A DNA stretch of 64,000 nt from Phaeodactylibacter sp. (GCA_024102975.1 JAGFJD010000530.1:1-64000), one strand, 5' to 3'. Positions 41,916-51,144 are shown, counted from the stretch's first letter. Numbers and translations: made by a program. The notes: generated by a model not told the origin, from the letters alone.

Positions 41916-43955
41916 CTACTTCACTTCAAACGTCTTTTTTTCTTTTCCAACCCCCGTCATCTTCAGGCTCGTCCAGGCTTTGGGCAAGGCGGCCCGCAGT
42001 TGTTTGATCCCGTCGTCCTGGATATCCAGCCCGCCGATGCCGAAAAGGACGGCCTGGAGGGTACCGCCGGCGCCGGTGGCGAAATAGGGGTTGGTGCCCC
42101 CTGCCGTCTCGGCCAGTACCCCAAAGGGCGGCACTTCATTGGGTTGGTAACTGTCTTTAAACAGTTGGTAGGCCTTCTCCACCTCTCCGAGGCGGGCGTA
42201 GAGGGTGCTGAGGGTGGAGACGCCCATCGCCGGGCCATCCGGCGCCATGCGGGGTTCGTAGTACTTCAGGTCCCGGCGTATATTTTCTTCTCCGGTGACG
42301 ATCTTCATGGGATAGGCCAGCAGGTTGGCGTCCGCCTGTTTGATCATTTCTCCGTCGTAAGTGGCGTTTTCGCGGGTCGTGCCGTCCGGGAAGGCGAGGA
42401 TGGGGATATTGGCGGCCACGTGTTCCCAGTCGGGGTCCGGCTCCAGGCCCAGCTCGCGGGCGGCCTGGGCGGCGTAGCGCAGCACGGTGATGGCCATGCC
42501 GTTGGTGTAGGCGTTGTTGTCGATGTTTTCCTGCCACTCATTGGCGCCGATGACGTTATTGATGTTGTACTTTCCGGGGCCTTCACGCTCGACGCGGCTC
42601 GTCCAGAAATCCGCCACTTCCCGGATCATGGGAAAGCCTCGGCTGCGGAGCCACTCCTTATCGCCGGTGACCTGGTAGTATTTCCAGGCGGCCCAGGCGA
42701 CGTCGCCGCTGATGTGATGCTGGAAAGGGCCGGTCAGCGCCCAGACCGGCGTGTCTTCTGAGCCGTCGCCGGCGGATTCCCAGGGATACATCGCGCCGTC
42801 ATAACCATGGGCAAAGGCATTTTGCCTGGCGGCTTCCAGGCGCTCGAAGCGGTACTCCAGCAGGGATCGGGCAATTTCCGGCTGCAGTACCAGCAGGGGC
42901 GGGTACATCCAGATCTCGGTATCCCAGAAAACGTGGCCATTGTAGCCCAGGCCGGAAAGGCCCATTGGGGAGAGGCTGTAGGCCGTGCCGGCGCGGGCGA
43001 AGGAATAGAGGTGGTACAACATGGAGCGCACGTCGCGCTGGTCGGCCACGTTGCCTTCGATGACGATGTCGCTTTTCCAGAGTTCGTCCCAGGCGGCCCG
43101 GTGGCGTTGAAGGAGGCGCTCCGTGCCTTCCAGCCTGGCGAAGATAGTGAGGCGCTCTGCTTCGTTGAACGGGTCTTCGTAGTGTTCGGAAGAAACGGCG
43201 GAGGCGACGATACTGAATCGGTAGGTTTCGCCGGCCTTCAGCTGTTTGCTGAATTTCGCCAGGTGCATGTTGTAATCCCAGTCTTCGTGGATGAGATCCG
43301 GCTCGCTGCCGTGTTCTTCTTCGAAGATGAAGCTGTTGGAGGCCGCGACGATGAGCCGCCCGGACGGGCTTTTGGCCACTGAGCTCAGCAGGGGCACTTT
43401 CACGTGGGGGCGGTCGATCTCGCTGTAGTAATTGCGCACGTCGCTGAGGTGGTTAGGCGCTTCGATTACGCTCATCGGCGTGATGGCCGCGGCTTTTTTT
43501 GCTGTAACCTCCACCATCACCATGGCGGTGAAAGGCAGGTGGCGCAGGGCCATCATTTCGTGGCGGACGCTCAGTTTGTCCTCTACGTCAAAAGTGGTGG
43601 TTAGAACTGCCCTTTTCATATCCAGTACCTGGGCGTAGTTGCTGATGTTCTGGCGGCCGATGCGGCGGCCGTCCACGTCCAGGTTCAGGTTAACATGGTT
43701 GAAGGTTTTGAGGATATTGGATACCCTGCCGCGCTGGTAGTAGTCGTAAACGCCATTGAGCACGACGTCCTGCACTTTCATGGGTTCCGGGGAAGAAACC
43801 AGGCCGACCATGCCGTTGGCGCAGGTGATTCCGAAATAATTGTTCGGGTTGATTTCTTTGGCGACGATGTGCCAGGGTGAATCATTTTGTTTTTCCTGGG
43901 CCCAGAGTTGGGATACTGCCAGGGTCAGTGTTATCAGGATGGCTCGTTTCATCAT
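41916..43955 (-). CDS. Exported glycoside hydrolase family 65-type enzyme
   Basis: The 679-residue protein has a signal peptide (ending SQLWAQ) and the GH65 (alpha,alpha-toroid) layout: an N-terminal beta-sandwich (~25-280) and an (alpha/alpha)6 barrel with GHVFWDTEIWMYPPLLVLQPEIARSLLEYR and INNVIGANEWQENIDNNAYTNGMA. In that second motif a Glu takes the place of the GH65 general acid in the usual GPDEYH motif. GH65 includes alpha-glucoside phosphorylases and hydrolases; being exported, this one is more likely a hydrolase, since periplasmic phosphorolysis is unusual. No other carbohydrate gene is adjacent, so the substrate is open. Confidence 0.86.
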   Translation of the reverse strand: MMKRAILITLTLAVSQLWAQEKQNDSPWHIVAKEINPNNYFGITCANGMVGLVSSPEPMKVQDVVLNGVYDYYQRGRVSNILKTFNHVNLNLDVDGRRIGRQNISNYAQVLDMKRAVLTTTFDVEDKLSVRHEMMALRHLPFTAMVMVEVTAKKAAAITPMSVIEAPNHLSDVRNYYSEIDRPHVKVPLLSSVAKSPSGRLIVAASNSFIFEEEHGSEPDLIHEDWDYNMHLAKFSKQLKAGETYRFSIVASAVSSEHYEDPFNEAERLTIFARLEGTERLLQRHRAAWDELWKSDIVIEGNVADQRDVRSMLYHLYSFARAGTAYSLSPMGLSGLGYNGHVFWDTEIWMYPPLLVLQPEIARSLLEYRFERLEAARQNAFAHGYDGAMYPWESAGDGSEDTPVWALTGPFQHHISGDVAWAAWKYYQVTGDKEWLRSRGFPMIREVADFWTSRVEREGPGKYNINNVIGANEWQENIDNNAYTNGMAITVLRYAAQAARELGLEPDPDWEHVAANIPILAFPDGTTRENATYDGEMIKQADANLLAYPMKIVTGEENIRRDLKYYEPRMAPDGPAMGVSTLSTLYARLGEVEKAYQLFKDSYQPNEVPPFGVLAETAGGTNPYFATGAGGTLQAVLFGIGGLDIQDDGIKQLRAALPKAWTSLKMTGVGKEKKTFEVK

Positions 43956-44071
43956 GTCGGTTTTTATTTTTTTTCAAGATTTGTTGGGAAAATAATTTTT
44001 TATAAGATTTTAATTTATTTATACATTCTTTTAATTGATTAAATTAAAATAATTTCAGAATATTATTGTTT

Positions 44072-44079
44072 TAAGTTTG
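44072..44079 (+). promoter_or_regulatory. -7 box for the Rpn gene
   Basis: TAAGTTTG matches TAnnTTTG, 31 bp before the ATG at 44111, in AT-rich DNA. No clear -33 element. Confidence 0.5.
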
Positions 44080-44110
44080 CACTTTTGTGTTTCTTTGTTT
44101 AAATTGCGGC

Positions 44111-45145
44111 ATGTCAATTACTTCAAACAAACCGCACGATGAATTTTTCAAAGCCGCTCTCGGAAGGAAAGAGTTGGCAATAGCCTATTTGCGGGCTTTT
44201 TTGCCTGATGAGATCGTTCAAAAGTTAAAACTTTCGGAGTTAAAGCCGGCGAACGATTCTTATATTACTGCCAAATTAAGAAAAGTTTTTTCAGATATTG
44301 TTTATACCTGCCCGTTTGGAGACGAGGGGCAGGAAATCCTGATCACTTTTCTGTTGGAACACAAAAGCCAGCCGGTGAAATATCCGCACATTCAGCTGCT
44401 TCAGTATGAACTGGAGATATGGGAATTACAGGTAAAGCAGAAGGAGCCGGTCAAACCGGTGTTGCCCATTATTTTTTACCACGGCAAGAGGAAGTGGGAA
44501 AAAAAGCCTTTCGAAGAATATTTCATCCCCCTGGACGAAAGCCTGCGGAAATACATCCCCGGCTTCGAATATCATTTGACGGACCTTAGCGATTTCTCAG
44601 ATGAGGAGATTTCAATGCTGAAGGCCGGCTTCCTGGCCAACGCGCTCCTGATCCTGAAACATGCCTGGGACAAGGAATATTTCCAAAAAAACGCAGTCCT
44701 GGTTTTTTCTCGTATCGATATACATGACGATGACCCGGAGGTAAAAAACTTCGTCCAGGCGATGTTTGTTTATTTTTTCAAAATCACCGAATTTAGTGTT
44801 GATCAAACTATGGAAATTATGGAACAGCTGTCAAAACCAGTAAAAAAAGTAGCCAAGAGCACTTACGACCGCTTTGTGGAAATGGGCTTAAAGGAAGGGT
44901 TAGAGAAAGGCATGGAGAAAGGCATGGAGAAAGGCATGGAGAAAGGCATGGAAAAAGGCATGGAAAAAGGCATGGAGAAAGGCATGGAGAAAGGTATGGA
45001 GAAAGGCGACCGGCGCCGTTCCCGCATTGCTGTTCACAACCTCCATGAAAAGGGTTTTCTAGTCGAAGAAATTGCCGAAGCGCTCGAACTTTCCGTCGAA
45101 GAGGTGGAAAAGTTTTTAGAGGAAGAGAAGTACAGTGAAGAGTAG
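44111..45145 (+). CDS. Rpn family PD-(D/E)XK nuclease (putative transposase, YhgA-like)
   Basis: The ATG at 44111 gives 344 residues. The N-terminal nuclease domain has NKPHDEFFKAALGRKELAIAYLRAFLP, DSYITAKLRKVFSDIVYTCPF and ILITFLLEHKSQPVKYPHIQLLQYELEIW, where the SDIVY Asp and LLEHKS Glu/Lys form the PD-(D/E)XK core. PVLPIIFYHGKRKW is also typical. The C-terminal region has about ten copies of EKGM encoded by a 12-bp tandem repeat, then RRSRIAVHNLHEKGFLVEEIAEALELSVEEVEKFLEEE. Rpn proteins cut DNA and, in E. coli, act in phage defence with an antitoxin made from an internal start. Lower GC than its neighbours. Confidence 0.92.
   Translation: MSITSNKPHDEFFKAALGRKELAIAYLRAFLPDEIVQKLKLSELKPANDSYITAKLRKVFSDIVYTCPFGDEGQEILITFLLEHKSQPVKYPHIQLLQYELEIWELQVKQKEPVKPVLPIIFYHGKRKWEKKPFEEYFIPLDESLRKYIPGFEYHLTDLSDFSDEEISMLKAGFLANALLILKHAWDKEYFQKNAVLVFSRIDIHDDDPEVKNFVQAMFVYFFKITEFSVDQTMEIMEQLSKPVKKVAKSTYDRFVEMGLKEGLEKGMEKGMEKGMEKGMEKGMEKGMEKGMEKGMEKGDRRRSRIAVHNLHEKGFLVEEIAEALELSVEEVEKFLEEEKYSEE
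44903..45007 (+). repeat. 12-bp tandem repeat in the Rpn gene
   Basis: Units of gagaaaggcatg (some gaaaaaggcatg, the last ggtatg) run in frame, each coding EKGM. Being a multiple of three, gain or loss of units changes protein length without frameshift. Every unit holds an in-frame ATG preceded by a purine-rich stretch. Confidence 0.92.
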
Positions 45146-45202
45146 GCTGGCAGATAATAAATTTGCTCTGGCAGCCTGCTCCTGTGTTTTTTGGAGAAAA
45201 GA

Positions 45203-48200
45203 TCAACTCCCCGCCTTCACCTTCTTTACATTATCGTCCGGAATCCGGTCGATAAGGTAGTAGTTCGGGTCGATACCCGCTTCGTAGGGCAATTTATCGA
45301 CAATGATCGTGAATTTCGGATCAGGTTCCGTAATCAGGTGGCGTTCCCAGTAAAGCGCCTCGCCTCGTTTTTTCCCCTCCGCCGGCTCGGCATAAACACC
45401 AATGTCGATCCAGTCATTGATCGATACGGGCGTTTCTGCCCCCAGGGTATCCGCCCGGAACTTGCCGGTATGCACATCAAATGATACTTCGTATTTCCCG
45501 TTGTCCAACTTTCGGTATACAGGGTCGCCCATGCGGTTATCAAACAAGGTAATGGTTTCGAACAGGTCGGTGATCAGGTACTGCAGAGAATCCGGGGTAT
45601 GCGCCCGGAAGGCGCCCACCAGGTGATGGGAAGTGGGGTAGGGGGGGGCATTATAGGCAAAGGAGTCGATCATCGTGCGCAGGGCCGCATTTACATTTTC
45701 CTCCCCGATCATCTCTTTGAGGTAGTACATCGCCACGCTGCCTTTGCGGTAATGGATATATCCCTGACTGGGATAGACTTCCATCAGCGGCTTTTCGCGT
45801 TCCGTTTCGCTGCCGCGCCCGCGCAGGTAACGGTCCATTTCGTAGCGAAGGAACTTCTGCATCTGCTCCCGGCCGTACTCCTTTTCCATGACCATCAAAG
45901 CGGAATATTGCGACATGGTTTCCGAGAGCAGGGTGGCGCCCTGCATCCTGGCGCCGATAACCTGATGGGCCCACCACTGGTGGGCCATTTCGTGGGCAAC
46001 GACGTAAAATACCATGTCAATGTCTTCTTCGTCTTCGATCTGAGCGATAAAGCCGATGCCTTCGGAATAGGGCATCGTTCCCGGGAAAGCCTGGGCAAAG
46101 CTGGCATACCGGGGGAATTCGATGATGCGCGCCTGCTTGTGTTTATAAGGCGAGAAATTCTGCGAATAATATTCCAGCGACCGGCGGATCGACCGCAGCA
46201 TGTTCTCTACATTGTATTCATGGCCCTGGTGGTAATACACCTCCAGCTTTACCCCGTTCCATTCTTCCCGCGCAACTTCGTAATCGGCGGAAATGAAAGA
46301 GTAAAAATTTAGGGAAGGATGGTCCAGTTGGTAATGAAAATAACGGCGGCCGCCCTCTTCCCACTCTTTGAGCAGGCTGCCCGGGGCTATAGCGAGCTGA
46401 TCTTTCGAGGTGCTGATTACAGTTTCCATGGTGATCCAGTCCGAATTGGCGTCCAGGTAATGCCGCCGGCAATTATCCGAACAATGGCGCTCCAGCGGGG
46501 GGACAACCTCCTGCTCCGGCAGGCCGTATTTTTTTCTGTACCGCTTTTCGCTGAGTTCACGGCTGGCCTGATACCCAAACTGTGGCGTGACATCCGTCGT
46601 GTTGAAGAAGGAACCGTTGGGTACGACCTGGGTGAAACGCACCTGGTTCTCAAATCCGCGGGTATCGAGCTTGGCCGTGTATCGGAATTGAATGCTGTCG
46701 CCAGGCGCCAATGCAGGATGGAACGCATAGAAACGGACGTTCTGTTCTCCGTCGTCCCAGAGTACCTCGCCGCCATCTATTTCAATTCCCAGTTCTATAT
46801 AGGGCAGTAAATTGACGAAGAGGGTGTCTATCGGCCGGCTGCTGTTGTTGAAAAGGGTGAGTTCCCCTTTGACCTTCAGCCCCCGCTGTTCCGGGAAGAT
46901 ATCGATGATGTAATCAATATCGGTAACGTAGGGGACAGCCATGTCCCGATATTGCTTGTATCGTTCTTCATAATCGGCGCTCAGCTTTCGGGCTTCTTTG
47001 GGCGTCCGGTAAGTGTTCAGCACCTGCGTGTTGTAAAAGACGAATCCTGCCGCCACCCCCCACAGGCCCATCAGGCTGAAAAAGGCAGCTTTGGAACTGG
47101 CCCTATACCGCAGGCCGGCATTATAGCTTCGTTTGTTCCAGGCTGTATCCTTGCCCCGGATCCAGAAGAAAACGGTGAGGCCCACCAGAAAGAGGGCAAA
47201 CAACAGCCAGTAAATATTGAACCAGGTGATGCCGGGAACATAAGGCCCGAAACCATTCATGTCCGAATAGGTGAAACTGGGCAACGCGCCATATTGCAGC
47301 ATCAGGCTCTGAATGTCAAGGGGCGTCCAGACGAAAACGTTGGCAATCAGAAAAGCGACGACCACGAAGTAGGCGAGATACTTGTTATTGACCAGCGCGT
47401 GGATCAGCACGGAGATCACGGCAATAAAGGCAAAACGGAAAAAGTCGATCACCAGCATCTCCGAAAAATAGACGCCTGGTTCATAATTGGTGTAGCCCAT
47501 CAGGGTTTGGCCGGTGATGCCGGCTATAATAGCCAACAACTGCAGTACGATGATGATGCCGGCCATGGCCAGCACTTTAGATATTACCGGCACCCACGTG
47601 GGGTAAGGCAGAGCGTCGTAGATTTCATCCACTTTGGCATCCCGCTCTTTCCAGATCAGGGCGCCGGAGAAGAAGATGATGATGCCAATGGTGAACAGGT
47701 ACATCGTGCCCTGAATAGTGCTGATCACGTTGTACGTCACCGGATACAGGGTTAGCCCGTAGGCGTCTTTTGCTCCGGAAAGGGAGAAGCTCATATTCAG
47801 TACCCCAAACAGGAGGATCACCAGAAAAGGAACGCTCCTGACGATGCCGAGGAAGTCAACTTTTGCCTGGCTGGCCACCTGTTTCAGCGCGCTGGTTGTT
47901 CCGGTTGACAGGTTTACCGGGGGTACCGCGCCCAGCGTCGCCGGAACGGCCTCCATCCCGACTGCTTCCTCCGTATCTTTTTGCTTCCGCCGGCGCCGGC
48001 GGGCCGAAAAGGAAAAGCGGAAGTAGGCGCCGAGCCAGATCAACGCCCCCACGCCCACCCAGATCAGGCGGTTGAGCAGCAGCATGCCTTCCAGGCCCAG
48101 TACCCGGGTGTTTTTCTCCGCCACCGTCCAGTATTTGGCAATGAGGTTGAAGGTATTCAGGGCAAAGGGGTCAGCCAGCATGGCCAGGCGCTCGTTGTCC

Positions 48201-48796
48201 AGGTCGGAGGTAAGCGTCAGGGCGGTGGCATAAGCCACCAGTATGCCGAGGGCGCCGATGAAAGAGGCAATGCTGCTGCGGCTGAGCACTGCGATGGAAA
48301 AAATAATGGCAGCGATCAGGAAGGTGTTCGGCAATCCAAAAATCAGGAATCCATTGAGATGCGCACCCCAGTATACCGGGCCCAACTGATCGGCTTCCAG
48401 CCAGGGGGCCAGCCCGCCCAGCAACAGGGCCAGCGAGACCCCCAGCAGAGGAATACAGGCAACGATCACTGCCCCCAGAAACCGGCCCATCAGATAGGAG
48501 AATTTCCGGATCGGAGTAGAAAAAATGATTTCATGGGTATTGTAGCTGAAATCCCGCAGGGCCGCCGCCTGGGCAAATGACGTGGTCATCAGTAAAATGA
48601 TGATGGACATGTTGGCATACATGCCCATCACGACAAACGGCGCATTCTTGTGTATGCTGCCGTAGGACTGCCCGATGGTCACATCGTCGCTTGTCACGGC
48701 GAAAAATACCAAAAGGGTGTTGATCAGCAGGAATACGTACACCATGGGGCGGCGCATCCAGTATTGTATCTCGAAGGAGAGTATGTTGCGGAGCAT
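45203..48796 (-). CDS. ABC transporter permease fused to M1-type metallopeptidase
   Basis: The ATG at 48796 gives 1197 residues. Residues ~1-270 and ~315-620 each carry about six membrane helices (ABC2-type permease halves), e.g. MVYVFLLINTLLVFFAV, LVILLFGVLNMSF. The C-terminal ~570 residues are an M1 aminopeptidase-like module: a beta-rich start (DIDYIIDIFPEQRGLKVKGELTLFNN), PGTMPYSEGIGF, the zinc site HEMAHQWW near residue 940, and LLSETMSQYSALMVMEKEYG carrying the third ligand. This fusion recurs in Bacteroidota; substrate unknown. The ATPase gene is directly upstream. The catalytic module is predicted outside the cytoplasm. Confidence 0.93.
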   Translation of the reverse strand: MLRNILSFEIQYWMRRPMVYVFLLINTLLVFFAVTSDDVTIGQSYGSIHKNAPFVVMGMYANMSIIILLMTTSFAQAAALRDFSYNTHEIIFSTPIRKFSYLMGRFLGAVIVACIPLLGVSLALLLGGLAPWLEADQLGPVYWGAHLNGFLIFGLPNTFLIAAIIFSIAVLSRSSIASFIGALGILVAYATALTLTSDLDNERLAMLADPFALNTFNLIAKYWTVAEKNTRVLGLEGMLLLNRLIWVGVGALIWLGAYFRFSFSARRRRRKQKDTEEAVGMEAVPATLGAVPPVNLSTGTTSALKQVASQAKVDFLGIVRSVPFLVILLFGVLNMSFSLSGAKDAYGLTLYPVTYNVISTIQGTMYLFTIGIIIFFSGALIWKERDAKVDEIYDALPYPTWVPVISKVLAMAGIIIVLQLLAIIAGITGQTLMGYTNYEPGVYFSEMLVIDFFRFAFIAVISVLIHALVNNKYLAYFVVVAFLIANVFVWTPLDIQSLMLQYGALPSFTYSDMNGFGPYVPGITWFNIYWLLFALFLVGLTVFFWIRGKDTAWNKRSYNAGLRYRASSKAAFFSLMGLWGVAAGFVFYNTQVLNTYRTPKEARKLSADYEERYKQYRDMAVPYVTDIDYIIDIFPEQRGLKVKGELTLFNNSSRPIDTLFVNLLPYIELGIEIDGGEVLWDDGEQNVRFYAFHPALAPGDSIQFRYTAKLDTRGFENQVRFTQVVPNGSFFNTTDVTPQFGYQASRELSEKRYRKKYGLPEQEVVPPLERHCSDNCRRHYLDANSDWITMETVISTSKDQLAIAPGSLLKEWEEGGRRYFHYQLDHPSLNFYSFISADYEVAREEWNGVKLEVYYHQGHEYNVENMLRSIRRSLEYYSQNFSPYKHKQARIIEFPRYASFAQAFPGTMPYSEGIGFIAQIEDEEDIDMVFYVVAHEMAHQWWAHQVIGARMQGATLLSETMSQYSALMVMEKEYGREQMQKFLRYEMDRYLRGRGSETEREKPLMEVYPSQGYIHYRKGSVAMYYLKEMIGEENVNAALRTMIDSFAYNAPPYPTSHHLVGAFRAHTPDSLQYLITDLFETITLFDNRMGDPVYRKLDNGKYEVSFDVHTGKFRADTLGAETPVSINDWIDIGVYAEPAEGKKRGEALYWERHLITEPDPKFTIIVDKLPYEAGIDPNYYLIDRIPDDNVKKVKAGS

Positions 48797-48805
48797 GGGG
48801 GGATA

Positions 48806-48880
48806 AGGGTTGTCTGTTGTCTGTTGTTTGTTGTTTGTTGGGCTTACGCCAACGGGCAACGGGCAAAAAGCAACGAATAA
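48806..48880. repeat. Word-type inverted repeat between the ABC genes
   Basis: Left gttgtctgttgtctgttgtttgttg (48806-48840) faces gccaacgggcaacgggcaaaaagcaac (48849-48875) in the 88-bp gap between the ATPase and permease-peptidase genes. Confidence 0.6.
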
Positions 48881-48884
48881 CGAA

Positions 48885-49757
48885 TCAATTCAGGCCAAAG
48901 ATTTTAGAAAAGAAGACGTCTTCCAGGCTGGCTTCCGCCGGGGAGAAGCCGTCCTCCGGTTTTTCGTCGGCATAGATGTGGATCAGGGGTTTGCCGCCGA
49001 CCAGCTTGGTGGAGATCACCCGATACCGCTGGTTGTAGGTTTCCAGTTCCGGTTTGCTGATGGACTTTTCCCACACCCGGCCGTCGATGCTTTCCAGGGC
49101 GTCATCCGGAGCGCCGGTATACAGCAGTTCTCCTTTGTTGATGATGGCCATGTTGGTGCATAACTCCTTGACATCCTGAACGATATGGGTAGAGAGGATC
49201 ACGATGACGTTCTCGCCGATCTCGGAGAGCAGGTTGTAGAAGCGGTTGCGCTCCCCGGGATCCAGGCCGGCGGTTGGTTCGTCGACGATGACCAGGCGGG
49301 GGTTGCCGATCAGCGACTGAGCGATGCCAAACCGTTGCCGCATGCCGCCGGAAAAGCTGCTCACCGCCTTTTTGCGGTGTTCGTAAAGGTTGACGCGTTG
49401 CAGCAGGGCGCCGACCAGCTCTTTGCGCTCCCCGCGGCTGGCCACGCCTTTGAGCATGGCGATGTGGTCGAGCATAGCCTGGGCCGACACCTTGGGGTAT
49501 ACGCCGAACTCCTGGGGCAGGTAGCCCAGTATGCGGCGGGTTTCGTCCTTTTGCTTCAATACATCAATATCGCCCAATCGGACGCTGCCGGAGTCGGCGT
49601 CCTGCAGGGTGGCGATGATGCGCATGAGGGTAGATTTTCCCGCCCCGTTGGGGCCCAGCAGGCCGAACATGCCGGTGGGAATGGAAAAGGTGACATCCCG
49701 GAGGGCCTGGACGCCGTTGGAATAGGTTTTGCTGAGATGGTTGATCGTTAATTCCAT
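48885..49757 (-). CDS. ABC transporter ATP-binding protein
   Basis: The 290-residue ATPase has Walker A GPNGAGKST (35-43), signature SFSGGMRQRFGIAQSL, Walker B LVIVDEPTAGLDPGERN and the switch His in ILSTHIVQDV. It belongs to the CcmA/drug-lipid-like group that pairs with ABC2 permeases. It is 88 bp upstream of the permease-peptidase gene on the same strand and is its likely partner. The C-terminal ~70 residues (SISKPELETYNQRYRVISTKLVGGKPLIHIYAD) are a regulatory extension. Confidence 0.94.
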   Translation of the reverse strand: MELTINHLSKTYSNGVQALRDVTFSIPTGMFGLLGPNGAGKSTLMRIIATLQDADSGSVRLGDIDVLKQKDETRRILGYLPQEFGVYPKVSAQAMLDHIAMLKGVASRGERKELVGALLQRVNLYEHRKKAVSSFSGGMRQRFGIAQSLIGNPRLVIVDEPTAGLDPGERNRFYNLLSEIGENVIVILSTHIVQDVKELCTNMAIINKGELLYTGAPDDALESIDGRVWEKSISKPELETYNQRYRVISTKLVGGKPLIHIYADEKPEDGFSPAEASLEDVFFSKIFGLN

Positions 49758-50034
49758 ATTGCTGATTTATTCTGCGTGGCCTGTGCAGATTGCCCGCAAT
49801 GATACTCCATGTCGGATTTCAAGGTGAATTCAATAGACGACAAACGCCGCTGCTTCGACGGAAAGCAGGGAATAAAGGGTTCTGCGGCCCCAAAGCATGC
49901 TGCGCCAAAAGCGAAACCAAAAGCGAGAGGCGCTTCTATTCGGCAGAAAATACTGCTTTTTCGCAGAAGAAACTTGCATCCCAAAAACCACTTCTGGTAT
50001 TTTCCACCTTCTTTGACGAATAGAAACCCAGGCT
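49758..50034. other. Divergent spacer of ABC and AraC genes
   Basis: 277 bp between the ATPase gene (minus) and the AraC-type gene (plus). I see no clear TAnnTTTG box or inverted repeat. Regulation of the ABC genes by the AraC-type protein is possible from the layout alone. Confidence 0.35.
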
Positions 50035-50820
50035 ATGGAACTATTGCCGAACAAAAATATTCAATATTCTGATTTTAAAGTCATTTTCCGGTCCTATGGC
50101 CGGGGTTCGCAGATGCCGTTCCACACTGATCCGGCACCCCGGCTCAGCATTGTGCTTTATGGCGAACTGGAAGAACACACTTTGCGGCACAGCGCCCGGG
50201 CGCGCCCGTTTAGCGTTGTGGCCAAATCAGAGGCCGTCACGCACCGCAATCATTTCGGCCCGAAGGGTGCGCGCCTGCTATCGGTCGTGTTCGAAAATGA
50301 GGCATTTCGCCCTTTTGCCGAGGCTGGGGGCCTGCCCTGCTGGCGATGGTTCCACAATTGGGAAATCGCCCGGGAGAGCCTGAATTTTCTGAGAGCAATC
50401 CAAAGCGGGAGGGAGGAACGCACGGTGCGGGAAAATGCGATTCACCTCGTAGCTGCCTTGGGGGCAGAAGAGGTTGGCCTGCAAAAAAGCCCTCCTTTGT
50501 GGGTGCGCTACATTGCGGAGCAAATCCAGGACCATTGCTATGAGAACCTTCTCGTTCAGGAGTTGGCTCAGGTAGCTGAGGTCCATCCCGTTTATCTGGC
50601 CCGCGCCTTCCGGAAATATTATGGCTGCTCCGTTAAAGAATACCAGCATCGCCAGCGGTTGCGTTCTGTCCTGGGGCAGTTGGCAGCCCGGGAAGCCCCG
50701 CTCGCACATCTGGCCTTCGATTTGGGCTATGCCGACCAGGCTCACTTCAGCCGGATTTTCAAACGGGAAGCCGGGATCACTCCGGGTCAATTTCAAAAGC
50801 TGATCCAGAGGATAGGATAG
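50035..50820 (+). CDS. AraC family transcriptional regulator
   Basis: The 261-residue protein has an N-terminal cupin-like sensor (~15-90: RSYGRGSQMPFHTDPAPRLSIVLYGELEEHT...SEAVTHRNHFGPKGARLLSVVFENE) and a C-terminal double helix-turn-helix (~165-258): LLVQELAQVAEVHPVYLARAFRKYYGCSVKEYQHRQRLRSVLGQLAAREAPLAHLAFDLGYADQAHFSRIFKREAGITPGQF, including the family end motif. It diverges from the ABC genes and precedes the serine hydrolase gene; either could be a target. Ligand unknown. Confidence 0.93.
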   Translation: MELLPNKNIQYSDFKVIFRSYGRGSQMPFHTDPAPRLSIVLYGELEEHTLRHSARARPFSVVAKSEAVTHRNHFGPKGARLLSVVFENEAFRPFAEAGGLPCWRWFHNWEIARESLNFLRAIQSGREERTVRENAIHLVAALGAEEVGLQKSPPLWVRYIAEQIQDHCYENLLVQELAQVAEVHPVYLARAFRKYYGCSVKEYQHRQRLRSVLGQLAAREAPLAHLAFDLGYADQAHFSRIFKREAGITPGQFQKLIQRIG

Positions 50821-50909
50821 TCAGAAATGATGGAAATTCCTCTTTGTGCAGTGCTTAATCATCTGGCAACCTGCTTTTTATCGCATTATAATGCCGTGTT
50901 TTTTATGAC

Positions 50910-51016
50910 TTTATACTGGCGAACGCGTGGTTTTGTCAGGAGCAAAACCAGCGATGCCAGTATATACTGACCCGGCGGGTTTTGTAGCCGACAAAACCTG
51001 CCGTGCGTCAGTATAA
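50910..51016. repeat. Double-hairpin repeat, copy 1
   Basis: Two consecutive stem-loops: tatactggcg...gtggtttt with aaaaccagcgatgccagtata, then actgacccggcgggtttt with aaaacctgccgtgcgtcagt. It matches a second copy at 53024-53131 over its whole length, at roughly 80-85% identity by eye. Confidence 0.82.
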
Positions 51017-51096
51017 CTGCTGAGCTGAGCCTTGTTTCTGTCCTGGTTTTTGTCTGAAAAAAAAGTAACTTTGCTTAAGCTGTCCTGCATGGCGGT

Positions 51097-51144
51097 CTGA
51101 GCTAGTGGCCAGGCGAACTTCAAGTCGCCTGGCCACTAGCTCAG
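51097..51144. other. 48-bp near-perfect palindrome
   Basis: Arms ctgagctagtggccaggcga (51097-51116) and tcgcctggccactagctcag (51125-51144) pair perfectly over 20 bp with an 8-base centre acttcaag. It lies ~80 bp upstream of the serine hydrolase ATG. Could be an operator, or part of the local foldback set. Confidence 0.8.

Noticed and set aside
44111..45145. Active transposon carrying the Rpn gene
   Set aside because: No terminal inverted repeats, target duplications or insertion-sequence genes flank it; family name aside, the protein is a nuclease.
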